Source: Brachypodium distachyon (taxonomy: Eukaryota > Streptophyta > Magnoliopsida > Poales > Poaceae). Taken from it: 64,000 bases of DNA. The position numbers and the translations under genes were made by a program. Below, piece by piece: positions 16,042-26,552 of the stretch. Location: positions 8,122,001-8,186,000 of the forward strand of contig NC_016132.3 of the NCBI RefSeq assembly GCF_000005505.3, given 5' to 3'. Numbering within the stretch: the first letter of the stretch is position 1; every line of letters starts with the position of its first letter. Under the pieces are notes generated by a model, which saw only the letters and a program-made list of their open reading frames with translations, did no database searches and was not told where the DNA came from.

Positions 16042-19000
16042 TCTACTACTACTGTTGTTCCAACCCTATATACAGACCAACCCAGTTTATCAGTCGTGTT
16101 ATCCCGGCCTGCCATAATGCAGTGAGGTTGATGTGAGGTACATTCGTGTACTAACAGTTTACTGCATGAACTTAATTATTTTTCCTGTAGCACTATCTTC
16201 TGTATGTTGTTAACCAGTTGTTAATTTGGCTGCATCTTTTGGTCCATTGTCAGTTGTGGCTATTGCTGGAGTTATCGTGGTTGCTGAGAGTCAGTGGGAT
16301 CTTATTTTCCTTGGGAGGTCTGTCGTGCTTGATATGTCATTGACAATGTATCACCAATTAACCATGAACTTTTAGTAGACTAGTCCTAGTATCATTGATA
16401 AGATAACCCAGTCAGTGGCTCTAGTTTACTCATCTTAGTCGGTGGTGGTATATGCTGCGCCGGAGCACTAGCCAGTAGGAACTTGCCGTATCATAGAAAT
16501 TAAAATCTGTTCATTGAAGTGGTAACCTGCCAAGTGTGGTCCAAACCGGGTTTTACGACGACAAGATTAAGCAGGTAATACAGGTTGAGGGACTGAGTTC
16601 ACACCGAGGATAAGTTGAGGGATAAAGTTAGCCTGCACGAAATAGTCGAGAGACAAAAAAGACATGTCTCTAGAAAGAGTGCTCTAGCCTGTGCAGTTCT
16701 GTTCCTAGAGACAAAAAATACATGCACGAAATAATTGAGAATCTAAAGTTCAGTTACCGTGAGTGTATTTTACTCCTCTTAGTGCAGATTTGTTCCGGCG
16801 TCCAAAGAGTACTCTAGCCTGTGCAGTTCTGCTCCTCCGCCGCGGTGTACTACTTTCTGATAGCCAGTCTTACACGAGGAAAACTCGTGCTCGTACCTTA
16901 TCGCTCAAACACTCTGGCTGTTTTGTTCATCTAATGGTAGGAAGGAGTGGAGCCATGGCTCCCAAAAGCTTGCTCTCTTAAAAAAAAATGTTGCTCTCTG
17001 CAAAAAAGAGAGGCAAAATCTCTCTTCAAAAGATGGCCGTGTACAGAACCTCACTCAAGAAAATGACCAACATGCACCAGGCACATCTTGCTATGCAGAA
17101 CGGAGCAGGACTCTTATCGGACCTGGGACATGACTGCAAACGTTATGTTGGAGTCAAGGTCAACCAACGACAAGCGGTCGTACGTCGAGTGCTTAGTTAT
17201 TATTTACTTACCACGCTGATGATGCTTTTCTTCCCGTGCGGGGGTTGAGTTAGCATGCTGACGCTCGTTGGCGCTGTTGTTGCGTCCGCGAAGTCGGCCA
17301 AAGACTGACGGCCATAATCCTTACTCAGTTTTATGTGTATGCGTCGTCACAAATGGGTATACTTTTAGTTCCGTCCATGTCATGTCGACCCGGCTGAATT
17401 TTGACCATATACTCCATTTATATGTGACGCACGCTTACTCCTATCTTATGTAATCGCTCTCATTACGGTCAAGTGTCAGCTTACAATACTGAAATAATCG
17501 GAAGAAATTATTCTGTCCAACAACCGTAATGATAGTATGACAGCGTCGACAGTTCAACACATTTGACAAGGGGAGAACCCACGGTGTCATTGGCCAAGAA
17601 AATAGGAAAGCCCCGTCCAGGCCTCCAGGGGTCCAGGGCGTTGTATATGCACTTCGCTAACTGTATTTTACTATGCAGAGTAAGGAAGCAAGCATGCAAT
17701 GCATCTGCCTCCACCGGAGCCGAAAGAAAGAGTTGCCGGAGAGAACAGAGTTGGACCGAATCCTTATCCAATGGAAGATGCAGGACGTGGGGTGTGTGTA
17801 ATTAAGCATGTAGTAGCAACTAATCGGACAAGCCAAGCGACAATTCATCAGTCGCAATGGGTTCGCAAAGAAATATTCTACAACCTAAGTGACTGATCAC
17901 TTCAGAAACAATCGTTTGCTTGCAGCATGCACGTACTGCCTTCCTCTGGCAAGTAGTAGTAACTAAAGAAGGTTTTGGTTCAAGTTGGTCGTCAGGTTGC
18001 TGCAGGTTGGATTCCTCTGCCTCAAGCTCAATTCGCCAGTTCAGTCAACCGCCGATTACAAAAACAAGCACGCGTACGTGAAAGCACCCCCGGCCGAATC
18101 GGTATGAACTTGTTCGTTGTCTATCAGCTCAATTGTACGGTATTTGCTACGGACGAAACACCCGCCGGTACAGACCACAACAAGCACTGACGGGCAGATT
18201 GTGTTCGCACGTCAGCGTAGTTAATTACTCCTCAAAACACTGCCCAACTTCTCAAGTGAATTTGGCCACCCGAAAGCACTATCTCTTAAATCCATGCTTG
18301 TAATTGAAGAGAAACGGCCAGCATGTATTAAACACGTCGTTATGTTTCTCTCTCCTTGCCGTCTAATAATGTTAAAAGACAAAAATCAGGACAAAAGATG
18401 CTTGGAACTTTTTTAAGAATTCGAGAAAATTACATATGTTGAAGTTGTGATGGTCTGCAAACTTGCAAACTTTCAAGTCAAAACTAAAAGGCATTTGAAA
18501 AGGATTAAAAAGAAAAATATACAAATAAATAATACCAAACAGTGAAGAACCACTATTCACGCTAAATTTGTTTTTTCGTTGTTACTCAAACGCAATTGAG
18601 TTTGGAGTTGAAGTTTTACACATGTATAAAAACATCACTTCTCTAATATATATCAATTTTTGGAGATTTTTGTAAATGTTACAATAGTTTTTACAGAGTT
18701 TTTACTATATAAAGGTGGTTTTCAGAAGTTGGACTGCTCGATTTCCTTGGCGAGAGAGTGTATCTCATGAGCCTGCTAAACCACGGAGTTATTATGGCAG
18801 GCACATGTGGACTACTAATTGCCGTTCAAAAGAATTTGGACTACTAACTGAGTTATGGCAGGCACATGTATTACTGGCAGTGCTAATATGAGACAAGGTC
18901 TCTCATGAGCCTGCTCAATCACGTGTGTCTCATGAGTCAAGGTCTCGTGAGTCCTGACTATGCGCACTCGGCGCATCATATCCACTTGCAACCGCGAAGT

Positions 19001-19385
19001 CGGCCACCTTACCACAAAACTGAAAACCAAGATGCCTTTGCCTTGTATCCAGATGAAAAAACAAGTAGCAGCTCTAGATGATCTTAAAGAATACGAACAC
19101 GTGCATTAGCATGACTGGATTTGGGTTATTCAATTACTACTCCGCACGTACTTGCCTTGTATCTGCCAGCATATATGTATCTCCTATAGAGAAACATGTC
19201 TGACCTAGCCAGAGATTTTAAATCCATAACTTAATTACTGTATACATATTTCATCAGTGTGATGTGTACGGGTCAATTAAAAAATGAGTCCGTTTGCAGT
19301 CCCATCAATCTCATGCATGCCGACTTGCCCTACGTTTTGACTTTACCATGCATTCATATGTGCATGCTCACGCGCATGACTATTA
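16042..19385. other. Intergenic region between RPN11 and the DUF4220 gene
   Basis: About 3.3 kb without a supportable gene. Two local direct duplications are visible. One repeats AAAGAG-CTCTAGCCTGTGCAGTTCTG-TCCT at about 16672 and 16804. The other repeats GAGTTATTATGGCAGGCACATGT / GAGTTATGGCAGGCACATGT near 18786 and 18850. The rest is AT-rich, with no conserved coding motif. Confidence 0.6.
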
Positions 19386-19526
19386 CTGCTCCTTCCGTGC
19401 AACAAAGGATGTCTCAATTTTGATCAAATTTGGATGTATCTAGACGTGTGCATCTATACACTAAAACACGTCTAGATACATCCAAATTTTGACAAACTTG
19501 AGACATCCTTTGCTGAATGGAGGGAG
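19386..19526. mobile_element. Stowaway MITE upstream of the DUF4220 gene
   Basis: A palindromic element of about 140 bp. The left half GGATGTCTCAATTTTGATCA and the right half (AAATTTTGACAAACTTGAGA, then CATCC) pair around a short centre near 19455. The right terminus GGAGGGAG with flanking TA is the Stowaway (Tc1/mariner) signature. The left terminus is slightly altered (CTGCTCCTTCCG). Position is about 340 bp upstream of the TATA box of the next gene. Confidence 0.8.
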
Positions 19527-19861
19527 TACTAGTTTCGCTTATCTCGTTGACAGTTTGCTAACCCCAATTGATTAACGGGGTTAGGCAAAACCTGGTCCCT
19601 ACTAAATGACGAGGATTTATATAGCTTCTCGTACAAATTCACGTCACTTATTTTGAGACGGAGAAAGTATACAGATATAGTACGAATGCTGTGTACTTGT
19701 GTAGTCTTCCAGTATCACGGAAGGCCAAGTCAACTTGTATGCAAGGTAGTAACAACTCCAGTATAGCAAGCTCGATCGGCTCCTATTGAGATCCAACGGC
19801 CACAACGGATGCACTCGTGTGGTGTGGAACATGGAAACGGTGGCATCCGTCCCGTTTCCCC

Positions 19862-19872
19862 CCTATAAATAG
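19862..19872 (+). promoter_or_regulatory. TATA box of the DUF4220 gene
   Basis: CTATAAATAG lies about 145 bp upstream of the chosen ATG at 20012 and would place transcription start near 19895. This decides the start codon: an in-frame ATG at 19817 lies upstream of the TATA box and cannot be on the same transcript. Confidence 0.75.
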
Positions 19873-20011
19873 GCCGCAAGCAATTCAGTTCAGAGCACTC
19901 CCACCACCCTTCAGTCCCATCGATCGCCTACTGATCAGTGATCACAGGCCTTGCGTAGAAAATATACACAGAGAAAGAAAACAAGCACACTCCATAGTCC
20001 ATACTGCACAG

Positions 20012-22318
20012 ATGGAGGAGCCACAAATGCAATCCACAAAAGAACTTCTCACCCAGGTTGCCGGGCCGGTGGCATCCGCGGCGCTGGCCGTTCTGCTGGT
20101 GGCGCTTAGCACGTACGGCCGCCGGTGCCGCCACCCGGTGCTGCGCCTAATCCTTTGGGGCGCCTCCACCGCCTTCATCCCCCTCACCTCCACCGTCATC
20201 TCCTCCTTGCTGTCGAGGAGGGATGCGCTAAAAGACAGTCTGTGCAAAACCAAAGAGCAGTGCCCGGAAGTGGCCTCCGGCAAGGGGAGCCCGGAGGTCC
20301 AGACCATGTGGACGCTCATCCTGTGGACGCTCCTCATCCTCATCATCAAGGGCAACGCCGACACCGCCGCGGCCACCTCCGCCGCGACCTCCGTATCCCC
20401 TTCTTCCAGCGACACCGGCGTCGACGGCCAGAATGTCCGGACCCCCGTGGAGCTCGTCGTCACGTACGTAATCCTGGGTGGCCTTATCGTCCTCTGCTTT
20501 CCGGAAGCCGGTTGGCTGGGCGTTACAGGAAAAGGCATCTTCCTCGTGCTCTGCGTGCTCGGCTTTGCCAAGTTCGTGCTCAAGGTGGCCGTCTTCTTTA
20601 TGGCGAGAGGCTCGTACGCGGTCGGCAAGAACGCCCGGCTCGTCTCCGGTTACATGGCCCAGCTCGTCGAAGACGGCGCTGAGGAAGGCTACGGGCATGT
20701 GCCTCCTTACCTCGTCACGGGGGAGAGCAAGGAACACGTGGAGGAAAAACCTCACGGGTTTCGCGTCAAGGGCGAAGCTCTGAAGGACAAGCTCAGCTCC
20801 CTCGTGACGCTCAGCCGCGTGTGGCAGCTGTCGGATCACGGCGGCGGACTCCTCGCCAAGCGGCGGGAGCTGAGGGACCTCTGCCTCTCCTTCGCCCTGT
20901 TCAAGAATCTCCGGCGGCGGCTCTCGGGTTACCCCCTGGCCGAGGAAGGGTCAAGCAACGCGCTCGACTTCGTGCTCAGAGGCATGGACTCATCATCTGC
21001 CGTTGCCGCCGACGGCAGCAAAGGAAATGCCGCGGATGCCGACCGGGTGTTCAGAGTCCTCGTGGACGAGCTCTGGTTTGCAAGTGACTTCTACTATTCC
21101 CCGCTCCCGTTGTGCTCGTTCCGCGGGTGGTGCGCCGTCCTCAACTACATCCTCTCCGTCCTGGTCGTCGCCGTAGCTATCGGCGTAGGATGGGTTTTTA
21201 CAGTCCACAGAGTGATCGTTTTCACCGAAGCTCCCGAAGTTCCGGGCAAGCCGAATCTCCCGGTGCCGACACCGGCGCAACAGGCTTACTTTGTTATCAC
21301 GTGGTTCCTGCTGCTTGCCACCGTGCTGACCGAGACCTGGGAGATCATCGTCGGCCTGTGCTCCAACTGGACGAAGATGGCCTTGCTGGGCGACTACATC
21401 ACACGCGAATACTCCCCCAGCGGCCAGAAGGCGCTGGAGGCGGTGCTGCGGTTCAGGCCGGCGAGCCGCTGGAGCGACAAGATCGGGCAGAACTCGGTGC
21501 TGGAGCCACGCCGGTTCGGGAGGCGGTCGGGGCTCTTCTCGGAGAAGTTCTACGGGCGCGCGGGGCTCATGAGGTCGGTCCAGATCTCGGCAGCCGCGAA
21601 GGACGCCGTGCTGAGGTCCGTGAAGAGCAGCTACGGCGGGATGAACAAAGGGATCAGCACCGGGGCGCGGCGGGTCGGGCTCGGCGGCAAGGTCGATTGG
21701 GCCTGGCCCAGGCCCAGCAATTCCTTGGCCGAGAAAGGCTCCTCTGCGCTCGGAAGCAGCAGCACGACGGAGCATATCCTGGCTTGCCACATCGGCACGA
21801 GGCTGTTCGAGATGAGGTACTCGCACGTCGCGGGGGCGGCCGCGGCGGCGGACATGGCCGCCGCCAGCCAGCTGTCGTTCTACTGCGCGTACCTGGTGGC
21901 GGCGGAGCCGGGCTTGCTGCCGGACAACACGGCGTGGACGGAGAAACGGTACGAGGAGGTGGCGGAGGGCGTGAAGGCGGCGCTTGGGAAGGACGACGGT
22001 GGCCCCACCAGCGAGTCGACGGCGCAGAGGTACGGTCGGTATTTGAAGGAGCTCAAGAGGTCCCGCGACGAGGTGTTGTGGCGTGGAGCAGATCTCGGGA
22101 AGTCCCTGGTGGAGGCGTATGAGGAGGACGAGGCGGCGGCGTGGCGGTTCCTGGCGGACTTCTGGTCGGAGATGGTGGTGTTCGTCGCGCCGTCGGAGAA
22201 CGTCAAGGGCCACGTCGAGGCCTTGGGTCGCGGAGGGGAGTTCCTCACGCTCGTCTGGGCGCTGCTGCTGCACGCCGGCGTCACGGATCGGCCCCAGGCA
22301 CCTCACAGTATCCCGTAA
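20012..22318 (+). CDS. DUF4220/DUF594-type plant membrane protein, intronless, complete
   Basis: A single exon of 768 codons, starting MEEPQMQSTKELL and ending in TAA. Hydrophobic segments occur near residues 16-35, 43-66, 97-112, 147-163, 169-198, 377-399 and 427-445. The middle is a loop rich in charged residues. A C-terminal soluble block contains EHILACHIGTRLFE, FYCAYLVAAEPGLLPD and MVVFVAPSENVKGHVEALGR-type motifs, closing with GGEFLTLVWALLLHAG. The two-part layout (N-terminal multi-pass region and the C-terminal ILACHIAT/LVAHPGLLPD/GGELLT region) is typical of the grass DUF4220 plus DUF594 family, whose biochemical role is unknown. Proteins of this family occur in large clusters in grasses. 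Strong GC bias produces long opposite-strand open frames, which I treat as shadows. The copy has no internal stop and looks intact. Confidence 0.88.
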   Translation: MEEPQMQSTKELLTQVAGPVASAALAVLLVALSTYGRRCRHPVLRLILWGASTAFIPLTSTVISSLLSRRDALKDSLCKTKEQCPEVASGKGSPEVQTMWTLILWTLLILIIKGNADTAAATSAATSVSPSSSDTGVDGQNVRTPVELVVTYVILGGLIVLCFPEAGWLGVTGKGIFLVLCVLGFAKFVLKVAVFFMARGSYAVGKNARLVSGYMAQLVEDGAEEGYGHVPPYLVTGESKEHVEEKPHGFRVKGEALKDKLSSLVTLSRVWQLSDHGGGLLAKRRELRDLCLSFALFKNLRRRLSGYPLAEEGSSNALDFVLRGMDSSSAVAADGSKGNAADADRVFRVLVDELWFASDFYYSPLPLCSFRGWCAVLNYILSVLVVAVAIGVGWVFTVHRVIVFTEAPEVPGKPNLPVPTPAQQAYFVITWFLLLATVLTETWEIIVGLCSNWTKMALLGDYITREYSPSGQKALEAVLRFRPASRWSDKIGQNSVLEPRRFGRRSGLFSEKFYGRAGLMRSVQISAAAKDAVLRSVKSSYGGMNKGISTGARRVGLGGKVDWAWPRPSNSLAEKGSSALGSSSTTEHILACHIGTRLFEMRYSHVAGAAAAADMAAASQLSFYCAYLVAAEPGLLPDNTAWTEKRYEEVAEGVKAALGKDDGGPTSESTAQRYGRYLKELKRSRDEVLWRGADLGKSLVEAYEEDEAAAWRFLADFWSEMVVFVAPSENVKGHVEALGRGGEFLTLVWALLLHAGVTDRPQAPHSIP

Positions 22319-22734
22319 TCTGGGAATGTAATTTTCTTTCCGTTCCATGCCCCTCTCTTGGTTAAGGAAACTACGGCGGGTAGAAGCAAGCCTGCCCATC
22401 TCTTAGTTGGGAAGCATTTTCTTTTTTTTCCTCCATTTCTTCTCGTAATTATAAGCAAGTACTTTAGTATCCGAATTCTCTTAATTGAAGATGTAACTAT
22501 CATTACTAAGAAATAAAGAGGTGCTTTGCTGTAAAAAAACTTTTTGAAATATCTGATGTTATTCTGTATGTGTACGGTCATGCCATCTTTCTGAATCCTC
22601 GCCGTGTCTCAATTAACCCAAATCTGCTTATTTCGACATTTCGTAGCGTTTCTAAGAGATGAGATTCACTTGTCGGTGAAACAGGGTAATGGTCATGACA
22701 CAAAACAATCGATTTCATATAATCGACTCAAGTG

Positions 22735-23200
22735 AGTCGCACCAGCTGCGTCATCTCAGTTGTTTATGCTCATTCGCATAAACAGTAAACTTCTTGGGTT
22801 TTGTCCAAAGAGCCTGGAACCGCACCAGCTGCGCTGCTCTAGTAAACCCCATGCTCATTGCATGAAGATAAGCCTCATGGATCATTCCATCGAGTCTGAA
22901 ATCGTACCAGTTGCGTATTTCAGTAAATTCATGCTCATCGCATGAAGATAAAACCCGAAAGTTCTCTTACGGGGCTGGAATCGTGCCAGCTACGTTATTT
23001 CCAGTCAAATCCATACTCATTGTATGAAGGTAAGTCCTAAAAATTAGGCCTTGATATGCATCGGCTGCATCCCTCCAGTAACAATTTTTACTTAAGGGTC
23101 GCTCCCTGCAACAATGTTCATTACATGAAGATAAGGCCCGTAGGCTTCCTATAGGGCCTGGAAACGTACCAGCTGCGTATTTCCAGTTCGAGCAATCTTG
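22735..23200 (+). repeat. Degenerate ~80-bp tandem repeat in a gypsy 3' untranslated region
   Basis: Five or six imperfect units contain ACCAGCTGCGT, then a half such as TATTTCCAGTAAA, then CATGCTCATTGCATGAAGATAAG. Clear units begin near 22735, 22813, 22893, 22974 and 23050, with a half unit at 23155. Spacing is about 80 bp. The array lies just upstream of the polypurine tract and LTR at 23636, so it belongs to the untranslated 3' part of a gypsy element. Confidence 0.75.
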
Positions 23201-23635
23201 ACGAACGAGTCGAGTTCTTAAAAACTAGAATTTGACTTATAAGACCCCAGCAGGCTAAGTCAAAATTTGCCAGTCGCCAGGTTCGAGCCCGGGGAACTCG
23301 AATGCTGATGAAAACTAGTGTTGTATTTGCTCTAGAGCGATTAACTAGACTCGATTTCTCGAGTATCTGGGCGCATTAAGCATATATCCCTATGACTCCT
23401 ACTCACCGCATTGATCCACCATCAGATATTATTGTGAAACTGTTATTTAACAGTTAAACACTAAAGCATCAGCTCGGACATCCTCTGAGTCAAAATACTT
23501 CTCCTTCGAAGTACGAGTCGGTAACATGCCGAAGTCTACAACACTATGCAACTGGCTCAACAACAGAATAAGCTCATTCTTTACGGGGAAAAGTCCATAG
23601 TCGAGTCCTCAACTCAACCAGGTATTTGGGGCTAC
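23201..23635 (+). mobile_element. 3' internal remnant of a gypsy element ending in a polypurine tract
   Basis: Non-coding sequence ending with GGTATTTGGGGCTAC directly before an LTR that begins TGACG. It has the position and composition of the region between pol and the 3' LTR. Pol itself is not present to the left; the DUF4220 gene's 3' flank begins within a few hundred bases, so the element's 5' part was lost. Confidence 0.6.
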
Positions 23636-23995
23636 TGACGTGGTTATGACTAACCACGTACTCGACTCGAGTATACCTGGTACAGCCCAGCTGGGGGCCC
23701 ACAAGAAAGCCTACTTCGACTTCAGGAGTCTACATGCCAAGTCTTGCGATTCAAGATAAGGAAGATTAATTAGAGTGTATCTCTTCATTGTAATCGACTT
23801 GGACTCTACCTGAGACCTGAGTTCCTGCATATATAAAGGACCAGGAGAGGGAGCCAAGAGGACACCCCAACTTAGATACAAGTCGCCTAGACGCACCCGA
23901 CGACTCGGTGCATCTAGACTCTGCGGCACCCCATTGTAATCGACTCATCAATACAGATCCGACAAACAGGAGGTAGGGGTATTACCTCATCGAGG
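23636..23995 (+). mobile_element. Gypsy LTR, plus orientation, truncated at its 3' end
   Basis: Begins TGACG after the polypurine tract and contains the TATA box GCATATATAAAGG near 23827. It matches the reverse complement of 38500-38857 along most of its length. It stops at CCTCATCGAGG, where its partner on the right continues for about 110 bp more to its own terminus. The 3' end is therefore missing, and the sequence passes directly into the copia-derived ORF. Confidence 0.8.
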
Positions 23996-24000
23996 ACTCA

Positions 24001-25517
24001 TCAACACACATCCTGACTTTCTTCAGTGTCAGAGGGGGTAGCTGGATCATGTCTGGCCTTGAGACCAATCTCACGACGGGTCTCACGAGCTGCATCCCTT
24101 GTCTTCTCATACTCTGTCTTCTCCCGATCAACTTCTTCATTTCCGCCCTGTACTTCAGGCGTTTTCTCGGCAGCTTTCTTCCTTGCTTCACTCTTAGCCT
24201 TGTCAAGCTTCAGGCTTTCGGCTGCTTGTTTCATCTGCTCAGCGAGCAGAGCTTTCTTCTTCTCAAGCTCAGCTTGAGTTTTCAACGCAAGTTCCTTCTC
24301 TTTCTTCAGGGCGATGAGGTTAGCCCTTTTCTTCTCTTCGGCTTCCTTCTCAGCCTTCTTCTTCTGCAGTTCAGCAGCTTTCTTCTCCTTCAAGGCAGTT
24401 TCTGCCTTCTCCTTCTCAACACGTTTCTTCTCAGCATGGTCTTCTTCTTCTAACCGCCTGGCAACACGCTCGCTGTGGTTCCTCTCCCATTCCTCAGCCT
24501 GACTCTTGGCAACGATCAGGCCTTCGACATGGCTCATAAGGGAATTCGGGAGCATTCCTTCATTGTAAGAAGCAAGCAGAACTGGATCAATGTGCACAAC
24601 TTGAGGGGGATATGGAACTTTTCCAGAGGCCATGGCGGCAGCCGTGGCAGCAGCAGCATCCTTGAATGAGGAACCGGGTCCAACAGCAGAGGCCTTTCTA
24701 GCTTTCTTCAGATCCTTCTGGAACTGTTTCTCTGCATCTTCAGCGGCTTTCCTCTTCTCAGGCATCTTGGCCTTGCCCTTAGAGTCTTCACTGGGCTTGT
24801 TGCGAGGCGCAAGAGGAGGCAGTGAAGAACCTCTGATCCTAGATGCTCTGGCAGGACCGCGCAATTCAACGGCTGGTTCAAACAGGAATATATCGTTGTC
24901 TTCAGCGTCTGAAGTCTTCCTGGACTTGGGCTTCTTGGAGAGGTCAATATAGTTGATATCCCTGATGATCTGCAGGGCTCTTTTATTGAATTCCTCACGG
25001 TGAGGTCCGCCTTCCTTGCGGGCAATCTTGAAGTTTCCTAGCTTGGGAGCCGGAAAGTACAAGTTGGCACTCTCTGCTTCTTTCGTTCTTCGGCAAATCT
25101 CAGCAGCTAGCGCATGGGAGTGCTTGCGGATTATGTGCTGGAGACAGTGCATTCTCTTCATCCTTGTCTCCCTTCCACATCTTCTTCTGAAGAATAGAAG
25201 ACAAATATTTCTTCAGTAGTGGGAGTAGGCACATCCTTGAACTTCTTCACCTTCTCCTTCTTCTTAGCCTTGAGCTTAGACGCCACTTTCTTTCCATGGC
25301 TGGGCAATACTTCACGGGGCCGTGGGGAGTTTATGGCATACTTCAGCCGCACACCAGGAGAGGGTGTCACTCTTAGAGGCACGGGGTCTTCAATTTCTTC
25401 GTCTGAGTCTTCAATGTTTACTCTGGGAGAAACCGGCGGTGAGGGCTCAGGCGTTGAGTCATACTAATACCGTTCTTCTCTGTCTGAGTCATTGTTGGAG
25501 CGGGTTGAGTCAGACAT
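24001..25517 (-). pseudogene. Coiled-coil ORF downstream of copia pol (broken)
   Basis: The frame starts at an ATG at 25517 (MSDSTRSNNDSD) and would run about 505 codons to the TGA at 24001-24003. It is broken by one in-frame stop at about 25466 and a single-base frameshift near 25160. The N-terminal part is acidic and Ser/Pro-rich. The C-terminal 180 residues are a strong Lys/Glu/Ala heptad-type coiled coil (KEKAETALKEKKAAELQKKK). An extra ORF downstream of RNase H is known in the SIRE/Maximus branch of plant copia elements and is sometimes called envelope-like; assignment here rests on position only. I see no transmembrane segment. About 1 kb of untranslated sequence separates it from the end of pol. 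Confidence 0.65.
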
Positions 25518-26552
25518 GGTGACACCTGTGAAGTAGAGGATACGAAGAATAGGCAAGAAGTACACAAATTCTCAGCAACAAAGCGATTTTGACAAAGAGT
25601 TTTTAGTTGAAGCAGATTAACTGCGTTTGTGAAGAATGACGGCTCTGTTCTTCAACGAAGACAGCTACACAGATCTAAACTGAAAAACTTACTAGAGAGC
25701 TTCAACCTAGAACTATTTAGCCAGAACTTCGGAAATACGGAGCACATCAATCTACGCAAACTTAGCAATCTACAGAAGTGAGGATCATCTAATGAAGATT
25801 TGAAGTGTACCTAGGATGAGCTTGGTGAAGAATCAGAGGAATCACCGAACCCTAACCGCAAAGCCCTAACTCGGCGAGAGCAGTCAATCTACTGCAGCAA
25901 ACAAGGATTTTAGATGCGTTTGCTACGCGGACTCGATCTAAGAGGGGGAAAACGACGCTTGCCTGGAATTCCCGACTTGAATCGATGCAGAAACAGCGGC
26001 GGCGCTGAAGATCCGAGCTTGAAGAATGAGTCCAGGCGTTCGCGGCGAGGAGATCGCAAGACCTTTGAGCGCGAGAGAGCGGTGGATTTTGGGGGCTGAG
26101 GTGATTTTTCTGAGGAGGGGTAGTTGTCCTTATATAGGGAGGTGAAAAAGGAGGATCTCACCGGTATCTTTTTATCCCAAAATTTCCGTTAGGATTTCCC
26201 CGTACGGTTTAAATTTCCTTAGGGATAAGATTTTACCATTCGGAAAGATTCGTGAAGACTACGGCTAAAACGGAGATTCCGTTAAAGTTGTATTCTTCAG
26301 AACTTTGAAGACTGACGGTTTTACTGAAAAAAGGTGTCCTTAAGTGTCATTTTCATCTGGCAGTAAGAGGCAAAAACAGTGAAGAACAACTGCGCAGATG
26401 AATTTGAAAAAAAAGGCAAATAACAGGCTTCTAAACCTACTGAAGACAAACGGCAACGAAGAACAGATAACACAAACTGAGGAACAGAAAGACTGAAGAT
26501 AATGCAGGTGAAGTAAACATGAATGCAAGAGTATTCACAAGTACGCAAGTCT
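25518..26552 (-). other. Spacer between copia RNase H and the coiled-coil ORF
   Basis: No conserved coding. Read on the minus strand it looks like a leader region: it has a GGTTAGGGTTCGG motif (telobox-like, near 25850) and a run of purine-rich sequence ending at the ORF start at 25517. Minus-strand open frames here are short. Confidence 0.45.

Noticed and set aside
19817..20011. 65-residue N-terminal extension of the DUF4220 protein from an upstream ATG
   Set aside because: The extension lies upstream of and across the TATA box at 19862-19872, so it is promoter and leader sequence. The family pattern begins after 20012.
20993..22399. 468-codon open frame on the minus strand, opposite the DUF4220 gene
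   Set aside because: It is a by-product of strong GC bias at third codon positions in the sense gene. It has no start context, motif or conserved composition of its own.
22735..23200. CRISPR-like regular array
   Set aside because: Units are diverged along their full length with no constant repeat and unique spacer pattern, and the setting is a plant gypsy element.
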